The translations under genes were made by a program, and so were the position numbers. A DNA stretch of 64,000 nucleotides from assembly GCA_934435205.1 (NCBI GenBank), contig CAKSAK010000005.1, forward strand, positions 62,001-126,000. Direction: 5' to 3'. The notes beneath the pieces are model-generated. The model made no database searches and was not told where the DNA came from. It worked only from the letters and a program-made list of their open reading frames with translations. The DNA comes from an uncultured Ruminococcus sp. (lineage in GTDB: Bacteria > Bacillota > Clostridia > Oscillospirales > Ruminococcaceae). Shown in pieces: positions 52,373 to 61,064 of this stretch; within the stretch, counting starts at the first letter, position 1; every line of letters begins with the position of its first letter.

Positions 52373-53740
52373 TCAAATAATATCCGCCCTGCGTTTACCT
52401 ATCTGTGCAAACTCTTTGCGCCGTGTGATAAAGTAAGCCACTGTTACCGCAGTGCCTGTTATCACCCAGGAAACAGGGTAAACTATCATGAGCATAATAT
52501 AGCTTCTGTGAGCCGTATAAATGGTGTTCACCCACACAAGCCTGAACACGCAGGTGCCAAGCACAGTTATGACCGCAGGCGTCATAGAGTGACCCATTCC
52601 CCTAAGACAGCCGCCTGATATTTCGTAAACACCCGTAAGAAGCTCAAGCAGGCAAACTGACCACATTCTTATCATTGCATAGTGTATAACGTTCTCGTCC
52701 GTTGAGAAGATCTGTATAAAAAGGTGTCTGCCAATAAGGAATATCAGACTCAGCCCAAAACAGCTTGCAAGCCCGATAAAGGTGCAAAGCCTGTATATCT
52801 TTTTACAGCGTTCCTTATCCTGAGCCGCAAAATTCTGACTTGTAAAGGTGGTCGCAGTCTGAGCGAAAGCGTTTATCACAAAATATGCCATGAACTCAAA
52901 ATTCTGTTCCGCTGTGCTTCCGGCGATACCGTCTGAACCGAAGCTGTTTATCGCCGCCTGTATCACAACGTTTGACAGTGAGAAAACCATGCTCTGCAAA
53001 CCAGCCGGCAAGCCTATTTTTATGATACCAAGGAGATATTCCCAGCGTATCCTGAGCTTTCTGAAATCAAGTCTTAGCATCTCCTCCTCGTGGGTAAGAA
53101 AGTAAAGTATCATGCAGGCACTGAAAAAGTTTGATATAACAGTTGCCGTTGCAACGCCTGCCACGCCCATTTTGAACACGATCACGAACACAAGGTTAAG
53201 GATTACATTTATAACGCCAGCAGTGATGAGAGCGTAAAGAGGTCGGGTGCTGTCGCCCTTGCTTCTAAGCACTGCCGAACCAAAGTCATATATCTCGATA
53301 AAAGGCATTGCAAAGAAGAATATCCTGAGATACAGCGTTGCAAGCTTGAAAACGTCGTCAGGCACATTCATCATGCCAAGAAGTATCGGTGCTAATATCT
53401 CGCCTACACCCAGTATGATAAATCCGCTTATGACCGCCAAAAGCACCACCGTATGTACAGCCTCGTTTACCTTATCTTTTCTGCCCTGACCAATAAGCCT
53501 TGCCACCACAACGTTTGCGCCAACAGAAAGTCCCAAAAAAAGGCTTACAATAAGGTTCACCAATGATGAATTGCTTCCAACCGCCGCCATGGCTTTGTCG
53601 CTGTCAAATCTACCCACCACCGCAAGGTCGGCAGAGTTAAAAAGCTGCTGCAAAATACTTGACAATGCAAGGGGCAGTGCAAAAATAACGATCTTGCCCA
53701 CAAGCGGACCGTTTAACATATCTATCTTCTTATTTTTCAT
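52373..53740 (-). CDS. MATE-family multidrug efflux transporter
   Basis: 455 aa with 12 membrane helices in two similar halves. NorM/DinF features: LNGPLVGKIVIFALPLALSS, QQLFNSADLAVVGRF, GLSVGANVVVARLIGQGRKD, AQTATTFTSQNFAAQDKERC. Exports cationic compounds using an ion gradient. Monocistronic. Confidence 0.93.
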   Translation of the reverse strand: MKNKKIDMLNGPLVGKIVIFALPLALSSILQQLFNSADLAVVGRFDSDKAMAAVGSNSSLVNLIVSLFLGLSVGANVVVARLIGQGRKDKVNEAVHTVVLLAVISGFIILGVGEILAPILLGMMNVPDDVFKLATLYLRIFFFAMPFIEIYDFGSAVLRSKGDSTRPLYALITAGVINVILNLVFVIVFKMGVAGVATATVISNFFSACMILYFLTHEEEMLRLDFRKLRIRWEYLLGIIKIGLPAGLQSMVFSLSNVVIQAAINSFGSDGIAGSTAEQNFEFMAYFVINAFAQTATTFTSQNFAAQDKERCKKIYRLCTFIGLASCFGLSLIFLIGRHLFIQIFSTDENVIHYAMIRMWSVCLLELLTGVYEISGGCLRGMGHSMTPAVITVLGTCVFRLVWVNTIYTAHRSYIMLMIVYPVSWVITGTAVTVAYFITRRKEFAQIGKRRADII

Positions 53741-53905
53741 ACCAGATCTTCTCTCATCTTTAAACTAACTATTTTTATCGTACCTAATATTATATCACAC
53801 CATCAAAGCTATTTCAATACACGAATTTGCACATAAGCACACACAGTGATGTGTAAAAATCTAATCATTACGACCATTTGTACAATTTTTTGAACTCTTT
53901 GCCTG

Positions 53906-53934
53906 TTGACAAAGGCGGGAAATGGTGTTATAAT
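53906..53934 (+). promoter_or_regulatory. Promoter of smpB-ssrA
   Basis: TTGACA 53,906-53,911 and TATAAT 53,929-53,934, 17-bp spacer. Confidence 0.88.
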
Positions 53935-53958
53935 AATATTCCACGGGAGGTGAGCAGT

Positions 53959-54426
53959 ATGGCGATAGACAAAAAAGGCACAAAGCAGATAGCCGACAAC
54001 CGAAAGGCACGTCACGATTATTTCGTGCTGGAGCAGATAGAGTGCGGTATCGAGCTTGTGGGAACAGAGGTCAAGTCTATAAGGAACGGCGGCGTCAATC
54101 TGAAAGACAGTTGGTGTTCTATCGAGGACGGAGAGATGTGGGTCAAGGGTATGCACATATCCCCTTATGAACACGGCAATATTTTCAACCGTGATCCACG
54201 CCGTGAGAGAAAGCTGCTGCTCCACAAACGTGAGATACTGAGGCTGTTCGAAAAGGTACAGCAGGAGGGTCTTACGCTTATCCCGATGTCGCTATATTTC
54301 AAAGGCAGCAGAGTCAAGCTTGCACTTGGGCTTTGCAAGGGCAAAAAGCTTTATGACAAGCGTGAAGACATGGCAAAGAAAGCCGCACAGCGTGACATAG
54401 AGCGTGCCATGAAAGAGCGAAACTGA
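53959..54426 (+). CDS. smpB: SsrA-binding protein SmpB
   Basis: 155 aa, standard. Starts at 53,959 after GGGAGGTGAG. Conserved KGTKQIADNRKARHDYFVLE, GTEVKSIRNGGVNLKDSW and the basic C-terminal tail (KLYDKREDMAKKAAQRDIER). Delivers tmRNA to stalled ribosomes. Its RNA partner starts 3 bases after the stop, a usual tight arrangement. Confidence 0.97.
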   Translation: MAIDKKGTKQIADNRKARHDYFVLEQIECGIELVGTEVKSIRNGGVNLKDSWCSIEDGEMWVKGMHISPYEHGNIFNRDPRRERKLLLHKREILRLFEKVQQEGLTLIPMSLYFKGSRVKLALGLCKGKKLYDKREDMAKKAAQRDIERAMKERN

Positions 54427-54429
54427 CAC

Positions 54430-54789
54430 GGGGGTGTAAAGGTTTCGACGGGGGTTTTGAAGCACGATAAGCGAGTAGAGGAGCGCACACTCTTTAAACG
54501 GCGTACGTTTTAAAATTAGACGACAACGATAATTTTGAATTAGCTGCTGCTTAAGTCAGCGCTCGTCTTGCCTTAGAGTACCACGGCTTTGGTAAAGGCG
54601 TCGATCAGTGGTGAACGTTACAAAGCGACGGCTGTAGCCTTGTGATGTATCACAGCCTACCAAACACACAGGCGTGTCTGTTTGCCTTTGTGCAAGGGAA
54701 CGGGAGTTTTCCGCAATAACAGAATACACTCGTAGAAGTTCGTGGGGATAGGCTTTCGGACAGGAGTTCGATTCTCCTCACCTCCACCA
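54430..54789 (+). ncRNA. ssrA: Transfer-messenger RNA
   Basis: Rescues stalled ribosomes by trans-translation. The 5' GGGGGTGTAAAGGTTTCGAC and 3' GTTCGATTCTCCTCACCTCC with ACCA form the tRNA-like ends; seven acceptor pairs GGGGGTG / CACCTCC. The tag frame near 54,520-54,556 reads DDNDNFELAAA then TAA. 360 nt. CCA is encoded. Terminator follows at once. Confidence 0.97.
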
Positions 54790-54790
54790 T

Positions 54791-54830
54791 AATGCCACCG
54801 TAATTTTGATAGAATTACGGTGGCATTTTT
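54791..54830 (+). terminator. ssrA terminator
   Basis: Perfect 15-bp stem AATGCCACCGTAATT / AATTACGGTGGCATT and TTT. Confidence 0.93.
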
Positions 54831-54885
54831 CTATGCCCGAAAACCGCTTGAAATCAGGCTTTTCGGCTGTTTCAGCACAGAAACG

Positions 54886-54920
54886 AACCCCGCTACAGAG
54901 TAATTCTGCAGCGGGGTTTT
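54886..54920 (+). terminator. Second hairpin after ssrA
   Basis: AACCCCGCT / AGCGGGGTT with TTTT. Confidence 0.75.
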
Positions 54921-55269
54921 CTGCGTTTTATGGGGATCGTGGCTTTCTGCTCCGACATAATCGTTAAACAGCCGTGTATTTGTTGAATTACTGGGGGTAA
55001 TCGTTAAACCACCAAGTTCTGATGCTAGAACTTATAAGCACATTTGATCAAGGATAGCTCTGGCATCTGTTTTCCTTGCAAATACCCGAGGCGTAAGCCG
55101 TTTAGTAGGCGGTCACCCATGACCCAATTCAAAGTGGTATTTTACAATTCACTTTCGCATCCTTAATGAGGAAAATTAAGAGGTATGGAAAAATATCAAA
55201 AGAGTGCCTAGCAAAATTAAATTATTCTAATAGATTTTGCAAATCGCCATTATCATGTAAACCTCTTTG
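54921..55269. other. Junction region between ssrA and the accessory cluster
   Basis: No gene. ATAATCGTTAAAC occurs twice (about 54,957 and 55,007), 49 bases apart. Rest is mixed sequence. The site downstream of ssrA is a known integration hotspot, but no copy of the tmRNA 3' end is visible in the window. Confidence 0.5.
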
Positions 55270-56391
55270 CTAATTAGTCTTTAAATATGAACATATCTGA
55301 TTATAGTAATCAGCGACGGACGCATTACTGTATTTTTCAGCATCGCGCTCAAGTCTCTGCGAGCTGTACATATAGTACGAGATGGCGGAGTCATCATCAG
55401 GAGAAATGTAGTTGCCGAACTCATCTTCGTATATCCCAGCGGTATCAAGAACCAGGAGATTGGCGTACTTTGCAGTATCACTGTTGTCCCTGATAGCTTG
55501 AAGGAGGTTCACCTGATAGTGTTGGTATCTGTGATAAAGCTCATGGCAAAGAACCTGTATCACGGAGTAGCCTCCCGCTTCGGAATCAACAACATAGTTA
55601 TACGAAAGAGTAACCTCATCTTTTTTGCTATCGTACTGCCCAAGTAGACCTTCTTCCAAGTAGGCCAGCTCTAAGGCTAGAGCGGAGTCCTGCATCCCCA
55701 GGTATCTGCACTCAATACGGATTATCGTTTCCAGCACCTCGATTTTTTCTTCAAGAGGCAGAGTTCTCCATCCTCCATCGGGATCAAGCTTTGCTACGGT
55801 TGCAATGTTAGCAGAAAGGGAGTTCTCGTAGTCTGGAATGTCGTTATAAGATTCGGACTGGCTATACGCGATATCGCTGTAACTGATTGTATAGTGTGAG
55901 GAGATCAAGACTTTTCCGCAAACACAAGCGCCTAACAGCACCAGGCAACAGATAATTCGAGATACACGGGCGGCTTTTATAACAAACACTTCGCGTCTGC
56001 TGCGAATATGCTTGATCCGGTTCACGTTCTTTACGGCCCAAAAGAATCCGACGGCAACCGAAACGAAGCACCCTGCAAGAACTATTATTCGTATCACCAC
56101 AGAGTATTTCCACATACTTATTGCTTCGTATACCAGCACCGGCATCAAAGTTCCGCTTATCAGACTGACCCAGTTTCTTTCAGCCTTCCATGAAAGGATA
56201 AGACTGCCCACGGCAAGGATGGAAACAATAATCACCAATACCCAACTACGGCTTCCATATACAGAGAATGTTGCAAAACACTTCGCATAGAGAAACGCAA
56301 GCACTATTTCTATCATGGCGAACAATCGGACAAATCGCTCAAACGGAATCCGATTGTTTACGATTCTATTCTGCCTACTCTTTCCTTCCAT
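55270..56391 (-). CDS. Membrane protein with HExxH metalloprotease motif
   Basis: 373 aa. Four or five membrane helices in residues about 20-165, then a soluble domain likely outside the cell with VLCHELYHRYQHY, an HExxH zinc motif, followed by NLLVLDTAGIYEDEFGNY and QRLERDAEKYS, where the Glu/Asp could be the third ligand (gluzincin-like). Not matched to a named family. Last gene of the minus-strand cluster, 32 bases after the M50 gene. Confidence 0.65.
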   Translation of the reverse strand: MEGKSRQNRIVNNRIPFERFVRLFAMIEIVLAFLYAKCFATFSVYGSRSWVLVIIVSILAVGSLILSWKAERNWVSLISGTLMPVLVYEAISMWKYSVVIRIIVLAGCFVSVAVGFFWAVKNVNRIKHIRSRREVFVIKAARVSRIICCLVLLGACVCGKVLISSHYTISYSDIAYSQSESYNDIPDYENSLSANIATVAKLDPDGGWRTLPLEEKIEVLETIIRIECRYLGMQDSALALELAYLEEGLLGQYDSKKDEVTLSYNYVVDSEAGGYSVIQVLCHELYHRYQHYQVNLLQAIRDNSDTAKYANLLVLDTAGIYEDEFGNYISPDDDSAISYYMYSSQRLERDAEKYSNASVADYYNQICSYLKTN

Positions 56392-56423
56392 CTATCTCAC
56401 ACCTTTCTCACGCTTATGAATAC

Positions 56424-57392
56424 TCAGAAGATATTGAAGAAGACCGATACAACATCAAGGCCAATAAGCAGCCAAAGGATGACTTTTGAAATCATCGTAA
56501 CGGAGAAGAAGCAGAAGCAAGCGTATCCTGGCAAACCGGCACGAAGGAGCTTTGGGCGGCACTTTTTATTGGTGAGCCATTTTCTTGCCACTTCGCTGAT
56601 GCTGTCAACTCCACACATTGCACTCAACGATGATTCCCCATCAAGCCCCGATGCCGGCAACAGGTTTACACCGGCAAGGATGACGTTGACATTTGCGACG
56701 GAGAACATAGTCCGCGACCACTGATAAGACTGCATCGCTAAAATGAGACAAATTCCGGCCATAAGGAGATTGACTTCAACCCCATCCAACGCAAACTGTA
56801 TCTTCTCAGCTTTCGTTGCATCTTCCTTATCCTCGTGGGCTACATATGCTCCGAACGGAATAATACCGAGGAGAAGGATTCCAGTATCGATGATTTTGTA
56901 CCCATACGCAACTCCCGCAACAAGGTGTCCCAACTCATGAAGTGCAATGGATAAAACTATGAGAGCATAATAAAGCCACCAGCTGAAGTTGTGTCCACTC
57001 TCTGCACCTTCCGATGCCGTTACATATACGCCAATCGCAAAGGTGAGAATAGATACTGCTGGAAGAGCGGCGTTTAGTGCTCTGAAAACCAGCCCTTTGG
57101 CTTGCAGTCTATTGCCAATGGAAAACAAAACAAAGCGGTTAAAGAGACCGTCATCTGGAATAAATCTGGAAGTCCGCACCAGCCCATGTCGCTTCAGTTT
57201 GGGAAGTATCCGGCATCCATTGTCCGGCAGGTCCAAAGGACGGGTACCATCTGCCTTCAGTAGAGCATCCCATAGTCTGCGGCTGATTTCAAATTCCTCT
57301 CCATCAGCATTTTCGATGTAATAGTGGATGGTGTCGGAACCTTCATACTGGAAGGTTCCGATCGACACGCCCTCTTTGAGAACCGGATACAT
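56424..57392 (-). CDS. M50-type membrane protease with PqqD-like N-terminus
   Basis: 322 aa. Membrane core has HELGH (152-156) and NLLPASGLDG (243-252), the two site-2 protease motifs, so catalysis is likely intact. Residues 1-78 form a soluble winged-helix-like domain (IHYYIENADGEEFEISRRLW, DALLKADGTRPLDL) similar to PqqD/RRE domains that bind peptides in RiPP pathways. Relatives are the peptide zinc metalloproteases of modified-peptide clusters. Fifth in a tight operon after the TraG-like gene. Confidence 0.75.
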   Translation of the reverse strand: MYPVLKEGVSIGTFQYEGSDTIHYYIENADGEEFEISRRLWDALLKADGTRPLDLPDNGCRILPKLKRHGLVRTSRFIPDDGLFNRFVLFSIGNRLQAKGLVFRALNAALPAVSILTFAIGVYVTASEGAESGHNFSWWLYYALIVLSIALHELGHLVAGVAYGYKIIDTGILLLGIIPFGAYVAHEDKEDATKAEKIQFALDGVEVNLLMAGICLILAMQSYQWSRTMFSVANVNVILAGVNLLPASGLDGESSLSAMCGVDSISEVARKWLTNKKCRPKLLRAGLPGYACFCFFSVTMISKVILWLLIGLDVVSVFFNIF

Positions 57393-57406
57393 TGCGGATC
57401 ACCTCT

Positions 57407-59248
57407 TTACGATGTTTTAATTGTTGCCTTTCCACCGGCGTTAGTAACATCCTTGGCAAATTTCAGGGCTTCACTCTTGGTGCTAAAAGCGATATCAACC
57501 GGGAACTGAGCCAGCCTTTTCGCTGCCCTTTCGAGGCTTTCTCCCGTTGCAGAGGCGATTACTTGTGCAATTCTTGCTCGATTGCTTTGACCCTCTGTGA
57601 TAATCACATGATGCTTCTTATTTGCTCCCTGCTTCTTTCGCTCTGCCTCTTCCTCAGCTTTGAGTTCAGCGATTTTAGCGTCAATTCTTGAAACTAGGCT
57701 GTCGATATCCATGGGGCCATCAGCCTGGGCTTCTTCAAAGAAGGGGAAACCTGTAGGAACCGCAGGAGTTTTCCGTTCAGCGGAAAGCCCCGAAATAGTG
57801 GACTCCATCTGCTTCTTCTTGATTCCCTTGACCATAGCTTCGAAATCAAGCGATTTGAACGGCCTCCCGCTTGCGGTGGGCTCATACTGAGGGGCTTTCC
57901 ATTTGGAATTATCGTACATCTCATCGTAGAAAGGAAGATGAGCGATGAACTTATACTGGCTGTCTACCATAACCAGCGCAGTGCCAGTGGGCATTGCAGC
58001 CAACTGCGATGCTGTAATCAACTGTTCCTTGATGATATGACCGCTGTTCTCGATCTGCTTCTCTCCGCAACGCTGAGCCCACTCGGAGAGGGTTTCCCAG
58101 CTGTTAGTGGAAAAGCCGATTGTAATACCGATGCAAGAGTTGATCGTTTCAGCCTTGCTCTTACCGTAGACATCAACGAGCTGAGCGTTACTCTGAAGAA
58201 CCAGCATCAGCCTCATATTTCGGCTACGGCTAGCCACCATCAGATTGGGCAGAGAGGGGATGCTCTTACCAACCGAGCCAAGTTCCTCCAGGATGATGTT
58301 CACTCTGATCGGAAGCCGACCGCCATTCTCCTGTGCAACACGGATAAAGTGCTGTGAAACCTGGGAGACGAGCAGACCTGAAAGAGCGTCATACACATCT
58401 GTTTCATCGGGGGTAATGACCGTCAGAATGAAAGGACGATTTACATCGATGTCCATAATGTTCAGCGTATCGTCGCTGAGCATTTCCATGAGACCCTTGC
58501 TGCGACTGAAGACTTCGAGGCCGGAGGCGGCCACACTGTGAATGGAAGCCCTCGTCTCATTGGGAGCGGTAACATAGGTTGCGAGGTTGCGTTTGGCCAG
58601 AGAATCAAGGGGGAGCTGCTCGTAAAACTCCTTCAGGATGGTATTACTGGGACCGCCAAAGCGAATCTCAGATTGTTCCATCATAACCACAACGCTGTCA
58701 AGATTGATGGTTTCCTTTCCGGCAGTCTCAAACAGTCCATATGTCAATCCTTTCGCGTAATTCACGGAGGAGTCCGTCCAGAACTTGTCAGAATGACCGT
58801 CATAGGGATAAACACCATTCCAAAGCTCACTGAGCATAGAGCTTGCGATATCGTTATCATCGGGATCTTTGGAGCAAAAGAGCCGATACGGAGTGCTCAG
58901 CGGGTTCCACTTGGTAGGACTCTTGCGAGGGTTGCGGAAGTCAACGCAGAAGACCTGATAGTGCTCAGGAATGTAGCAGGCGTTCTTTTTATAGCCTTCG
59001 CCTTTGGGGTCGAGCATGATGAGGCTCTCCCCCTTTTTGAGGATCTCTCGCATATACGGAAGGCTGCAACACTGGCTTTTACCCTTGCCGGTACGCCCAA
59101 TCACCGCGATGTGCGATTCACTGTCATCAGAATACTTTCTGCCGTTTTCGACATACACCACCGGACCGGCACCGTTCACCCGGTCCGTGGTTTCGTGAAA
59201 CCTGCGTTTGATTTCGTTTACGGTATTCCAGCGCTCACTTCTGCTCAT
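57407..59248 (-). CDS. TraG/VirD4-like coupling ATPase with L7/L12-like tail
   Basis: 613 aa. Walker A GRTGKGKSQ (51-59), LDPKGEGYKK, and Walker B VNIILEELGSVGKIPSLPNL-like region (SVGKSIPSLPNL), then SRSRNMRLMLVLQSNAQLVD: the signature of type IV coupling proteins/TraM recognition ATPases. No membrane anchor at the N-terminus. After a charged coiled coil (EEEAERKKQG) the last 60 residues (ARIAQVIASATGESLERAAK, then EALKFAKDVTNAGGKATIK) resemble the C-terminal domain of ribosomal protein L7/L12. Would pump DNA or protein across the membrane. ATGA overlap with the upstream ATPase gene. Confidence 0.8.
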   Translation of the reverse strand: MSRSERWNTVNEIKRRFHETTDRVNGAGPVVYVENGRKYSDDSESHIAVIGRTGKGKSQCCSLPYMREILKKGESLIMLDPKGEGYKKNACYIPEHYQVFCVDFRNPRKSPTKWNPLSTPYRLFCSKDPDDNDIASSMLSELWNGVYPYDGHSDKFWTDSSVNYAKGLTYGLFETAGKETINLDSVVVMMEQSEIRFGGPSNTILKEFYEQLPLDSLAKRNLATYVTAPNETRASIHSVAASGLEVFSRSKGLMEMLSDDTLNIMDIDVNRPFILTVITPDETDVYDALSGLLVSQVSQHFIRVAQENGGRLPIRVNIILEELGSVGKSIPSLPNLMVASRSRNMRLMLVLQSNAQLVDVYGKSKAETINSCIGITIGFSTNSWETLSEWAQRCGEKQIENSGHIIKEQLITASQLAAMPTGTALVMVDSQYKFIAHLPFYDEMYDNSKWKAPQYEPTASGRPFKSLDFEAMVKGIKKKQMESTISGLSAERKTPAVPTGFPFFEEAQADGPMDIDSLVSRIDAKIAELKAEEEAERKKQGANKKHHVIITEGQSNRARIAQVIASATGESLERAAKRLAQFPVDIAFSTKSEALKFAKDVTNAGGKATIKTS

Positions 59249-60030
59249 TTCACTTCGCTCCTCTCTGCATCATTGTGCCAACTGGTAATCATAGATTTCA
59301 GGCTGCCTTCGTCAACAGTAGGGATGAAACCCGAGAAGTCGGCGAAATAGACAAGTGCATCGGCAGTGGTAATTGCGTCCTTAACGCTTGCAATACAAAA
59401 CTCCGAAACCATATCTGCAAGCACGGCGCGGAATACATTTTCATGCTTGATCTCAATGCCATGCTCCTCAACCGTCTTGATAATCAAAGCGCAGATATCT
59501 TCCTTGGTATAAGGTTCGACTTCGAGACGTTTGATGTTATCAACGGTTTCGCACAGCTTTTCCAAGAGCTTTTCTTCGTTCCTGTTGGGAGTCGTATGGA
59601 CAAAGAAGATAATGCATGCGTGCTCGCACACTCTCTTGCAGTTCTTCATGAACTCGGAAAGCTGAGTCTCACCGAGGTGTGCAGAGATACCGCTGATATC
59701 CATGCCGATAATATTGCAGTATTCGTTGGTATACACAGCGGCGGAGTCGATTGCGGCGAATGCCTGCTTGAGTTGCCGAAGAGAGCCATCAAAGGCGATT
59801 TCGATATAGTCATCGAGACCGCTGGTGAAGCTCAGGACGCCGGCTTCCTTGTACTTGTCGGTCATGTATTCGACCAGAGTCGTCCTGCCGGAACCGGAAT
59901 CGAGAGGAATGATATAGTGCTTCGGGCGAAGACCACACCTCTTATACATATGGGCATTGTTACACGTACTCTCGATCTCTTTACAGGGGGTGGCAAGCCC
60001 AATGGGCTTAGTGATGTCATAGTGTTTCAT
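59245..60030 (-). CDS. Small AAA-like ATPase with Arg in the P-loop
   Basis: 261 aa from ATG 60,030 (GGAGGCG upstream); the longer frame overlaps clpP and is rejected. Begins MKHYDITKPIGLATPCKEIE. P-loop DSGSGRTT (44-51) has Arg49 for the usual Lys; NIIGMDISGI could be Walker B and CIIFFVHTTPNRNEEKLLEK a sensor and arginine region as in AAA lid proteins (EPYTKEDICALIIKTVEEHG, a lid). Between clpP and the coupling ATPase, so perhaps a loader for either. The Lys-to-Arg change suggests weak or no hydrolysis. Confidence 0.65.
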   Translation of the reverse strand: MKHYDITKPIGLATPCKEIESTCNNAHMYKRCGLRPKHYIIPLDSGSGRTTLVEYMTDKYKEAGVLSFTSGLDDYIEIAFDGSLRQLKQAFAAIDSAAVYTNEYCNIIGMDISGISAHLGETQLSEFMKNCKRVCEHACIIFFVHTTPNRNEEKLLEKLCETVDNIKRLEVEPYTKEDICALIIKTVEEHGIEIKHENVFRAVLADMVSEFCIASVKDAITTADALVYFADFSGFIPTVDEGSLKSMITSWHNDAERSEVK

Positions 60031-60043
60031 AACGCGCCTCCAT

Positions 60044-60634
60044 TCACCATTCGGAAATAGGATCGCCAACCTTGTCCACAAGGCCGTATTTGAGAGCTTC
60101 TTCTGCGCACATAATGTTGTCGCGCTCGGTATCATTCTCGATCTTCTCGGAAGACTGTCCGGTACAATCAGAGAAAATCTTGTTGAGTTTCGCTCTCGTT
60201 TTGAGGATATGTTCGGCATGAATGCGAATGTCTGTGGCCTGACCGCTTGTTCCGCCAAGCGGCTGATGGATAAGGACTTCAGCATTCGGCTGGCACCAAC
60301 GCTTACCCTTTGTTCCGGCTGCAGCCAGAAGAAAGGCCCCCATACTTGCCGCCATGCCGCATGCGACAGTAACAACATCGCACTTCAATGCCTTCACGGT
60401 ATCGTAGATGCTGAAGCCGGCGGAGACAGATCCTCCAGGACTCTGAATGTAGATGATGATGTCATCTTCCAAGTCTCTTGCGAGACACCTGAGGGCGGAG
60501 TTCATTACTGTGGCTACATCTTCATCAATTTCACCAGTGAGAGAAATAGTGCGATGGGCGAAGTCGATATCCAAAGGCGTAAGCATCATGTCTTGACCAT
60601 TGAGATTAACGGCCTTCTTCATCAGATAGTTCAT
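60044..60634 (-). CDS. clpP: ClpP-type serine protease, element borne
   Basis: 196 aa, normal ClpP length. Catalytic triad in place: Ser97 in GMAASMGAF, His123 in VLIHQPLGG, Asp172 in TERDN. QSPGGSVSAGFSIYDTV oxyanion strand is typical. It is not next to clpX or tig as the housekeeping gene would be; it sits 13 bases before an ATPase gene and overlaps the 68-aa gene by 4 bases. So it is likely a specialised copy that degrades or matures a protein of this cluster. Confidence 0.92.
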   Translation of the reverse strand: MNYLMKKAVNLNGQDMMLTPLDIDFAHRTISLTGEIDEDVATVMNSALRCLARDLEDDIIIYIQSPGGSVSAGFSIYDTVKALKCDVVTVACGMAASMGAFLLAAAGTKGKRWCQPNAEVLIHQPLGGTSGQATDIRIHAEHILKTRAKLNKIFSDCTGQSSEKIENDTERDNIMCAEEALKYGLVDKVGDPISEW

Positions 60635-60837
60635 ACGATCAAACCTCCCTTATTCTTGCTCACACCCATTAAGAACCGAGATTCCTGTTCGGTTACCTGG
60701 TCCATAAGGATAATCTTCTTTTCAGGGACATAGATTTTCTTCTTTGCCGTAACGATCAGAGAGTTGGGCGATTCCTCAATGACCAAGCCCTTCAGATCCG
60801 TGTTCCCGATGCTCATGATTCCTTCATAATTCTTCAT
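60631..60837 (-). CDS. Hypothetical 68-aa protein, first gene of the ClpP operon
   Basis: Start at 60,837 with AAAGGAT upstream. MKNYEGIMSIGNTDLKGLVI, then VTAKKKIYVPEKKIILMDQV: short beta-rich protein without Cys. Translationally coupled to clpP by a GTATGA overlap. No family recognised; could be an adaptor for ClpP. Confidence 0.65.
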   Translation of the reverse strand: MKNYEGIMSIGNTDLKGLVIEESPNSLIVTAKKKIYVPEKKIILMDQVTEQESRFLMGVSKNKGGLIV

Positions 60838-60868
60838 CGTTTTTATCCTTTCTGTCTTGTTGTCTCTG

Positions 60869-60956
60869 AATACGGAGACATCAAGCAAATCTCCATAAGA
60901 AGGAATTGTTTGTTTTGGCTTACATCCATCAATACGGAGAATTACGAAAAATCTCC
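60869..60956. promoter_or_regulatory. Two identical-layout operator-like sites
   Basis: AATACGGAGA, 11 bases, TCTCC at 60,869-60,894 and again at 60,931-60,956, 62 bp apart, within the 120 bases before the ClpP operon. No consensus sigma-A promoter seen between them. Confidence 0.5.
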
Positions 60957-60990
60957 AAAAGAAAAGAAGAGAGCGGGGTTGCTCTCTTCT
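60957..60990 (-). terminator. Terminator of the HerA-HNH unit
   Basis: AGAAGAGAGC / GCTCTCTTCT stem with GGGGTT loop and a minus-strand TTTTCTTTT. Confidence 0.88.
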
Positions 60991-61064
60991 CGGTTTCAGA
61001 CAAAGTAGACAAGAAACACAAAGAAATACTGGAATGGATCGAAATCTAATGAAGTATCATTCTC

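Noticed and set aside
55021..55200. tRNA or second attachment site after ssrA
   Set aside because: No cloverleaf and no copy of the tmRNA 3' end could be found between 54,830 and 55,269.
60031..60378. 116-residue extension of the small ATPase
   Set aside because: It overlaps clpP in another frame; GGAGGCG and ATG at 60,030 fit the operon spacing.
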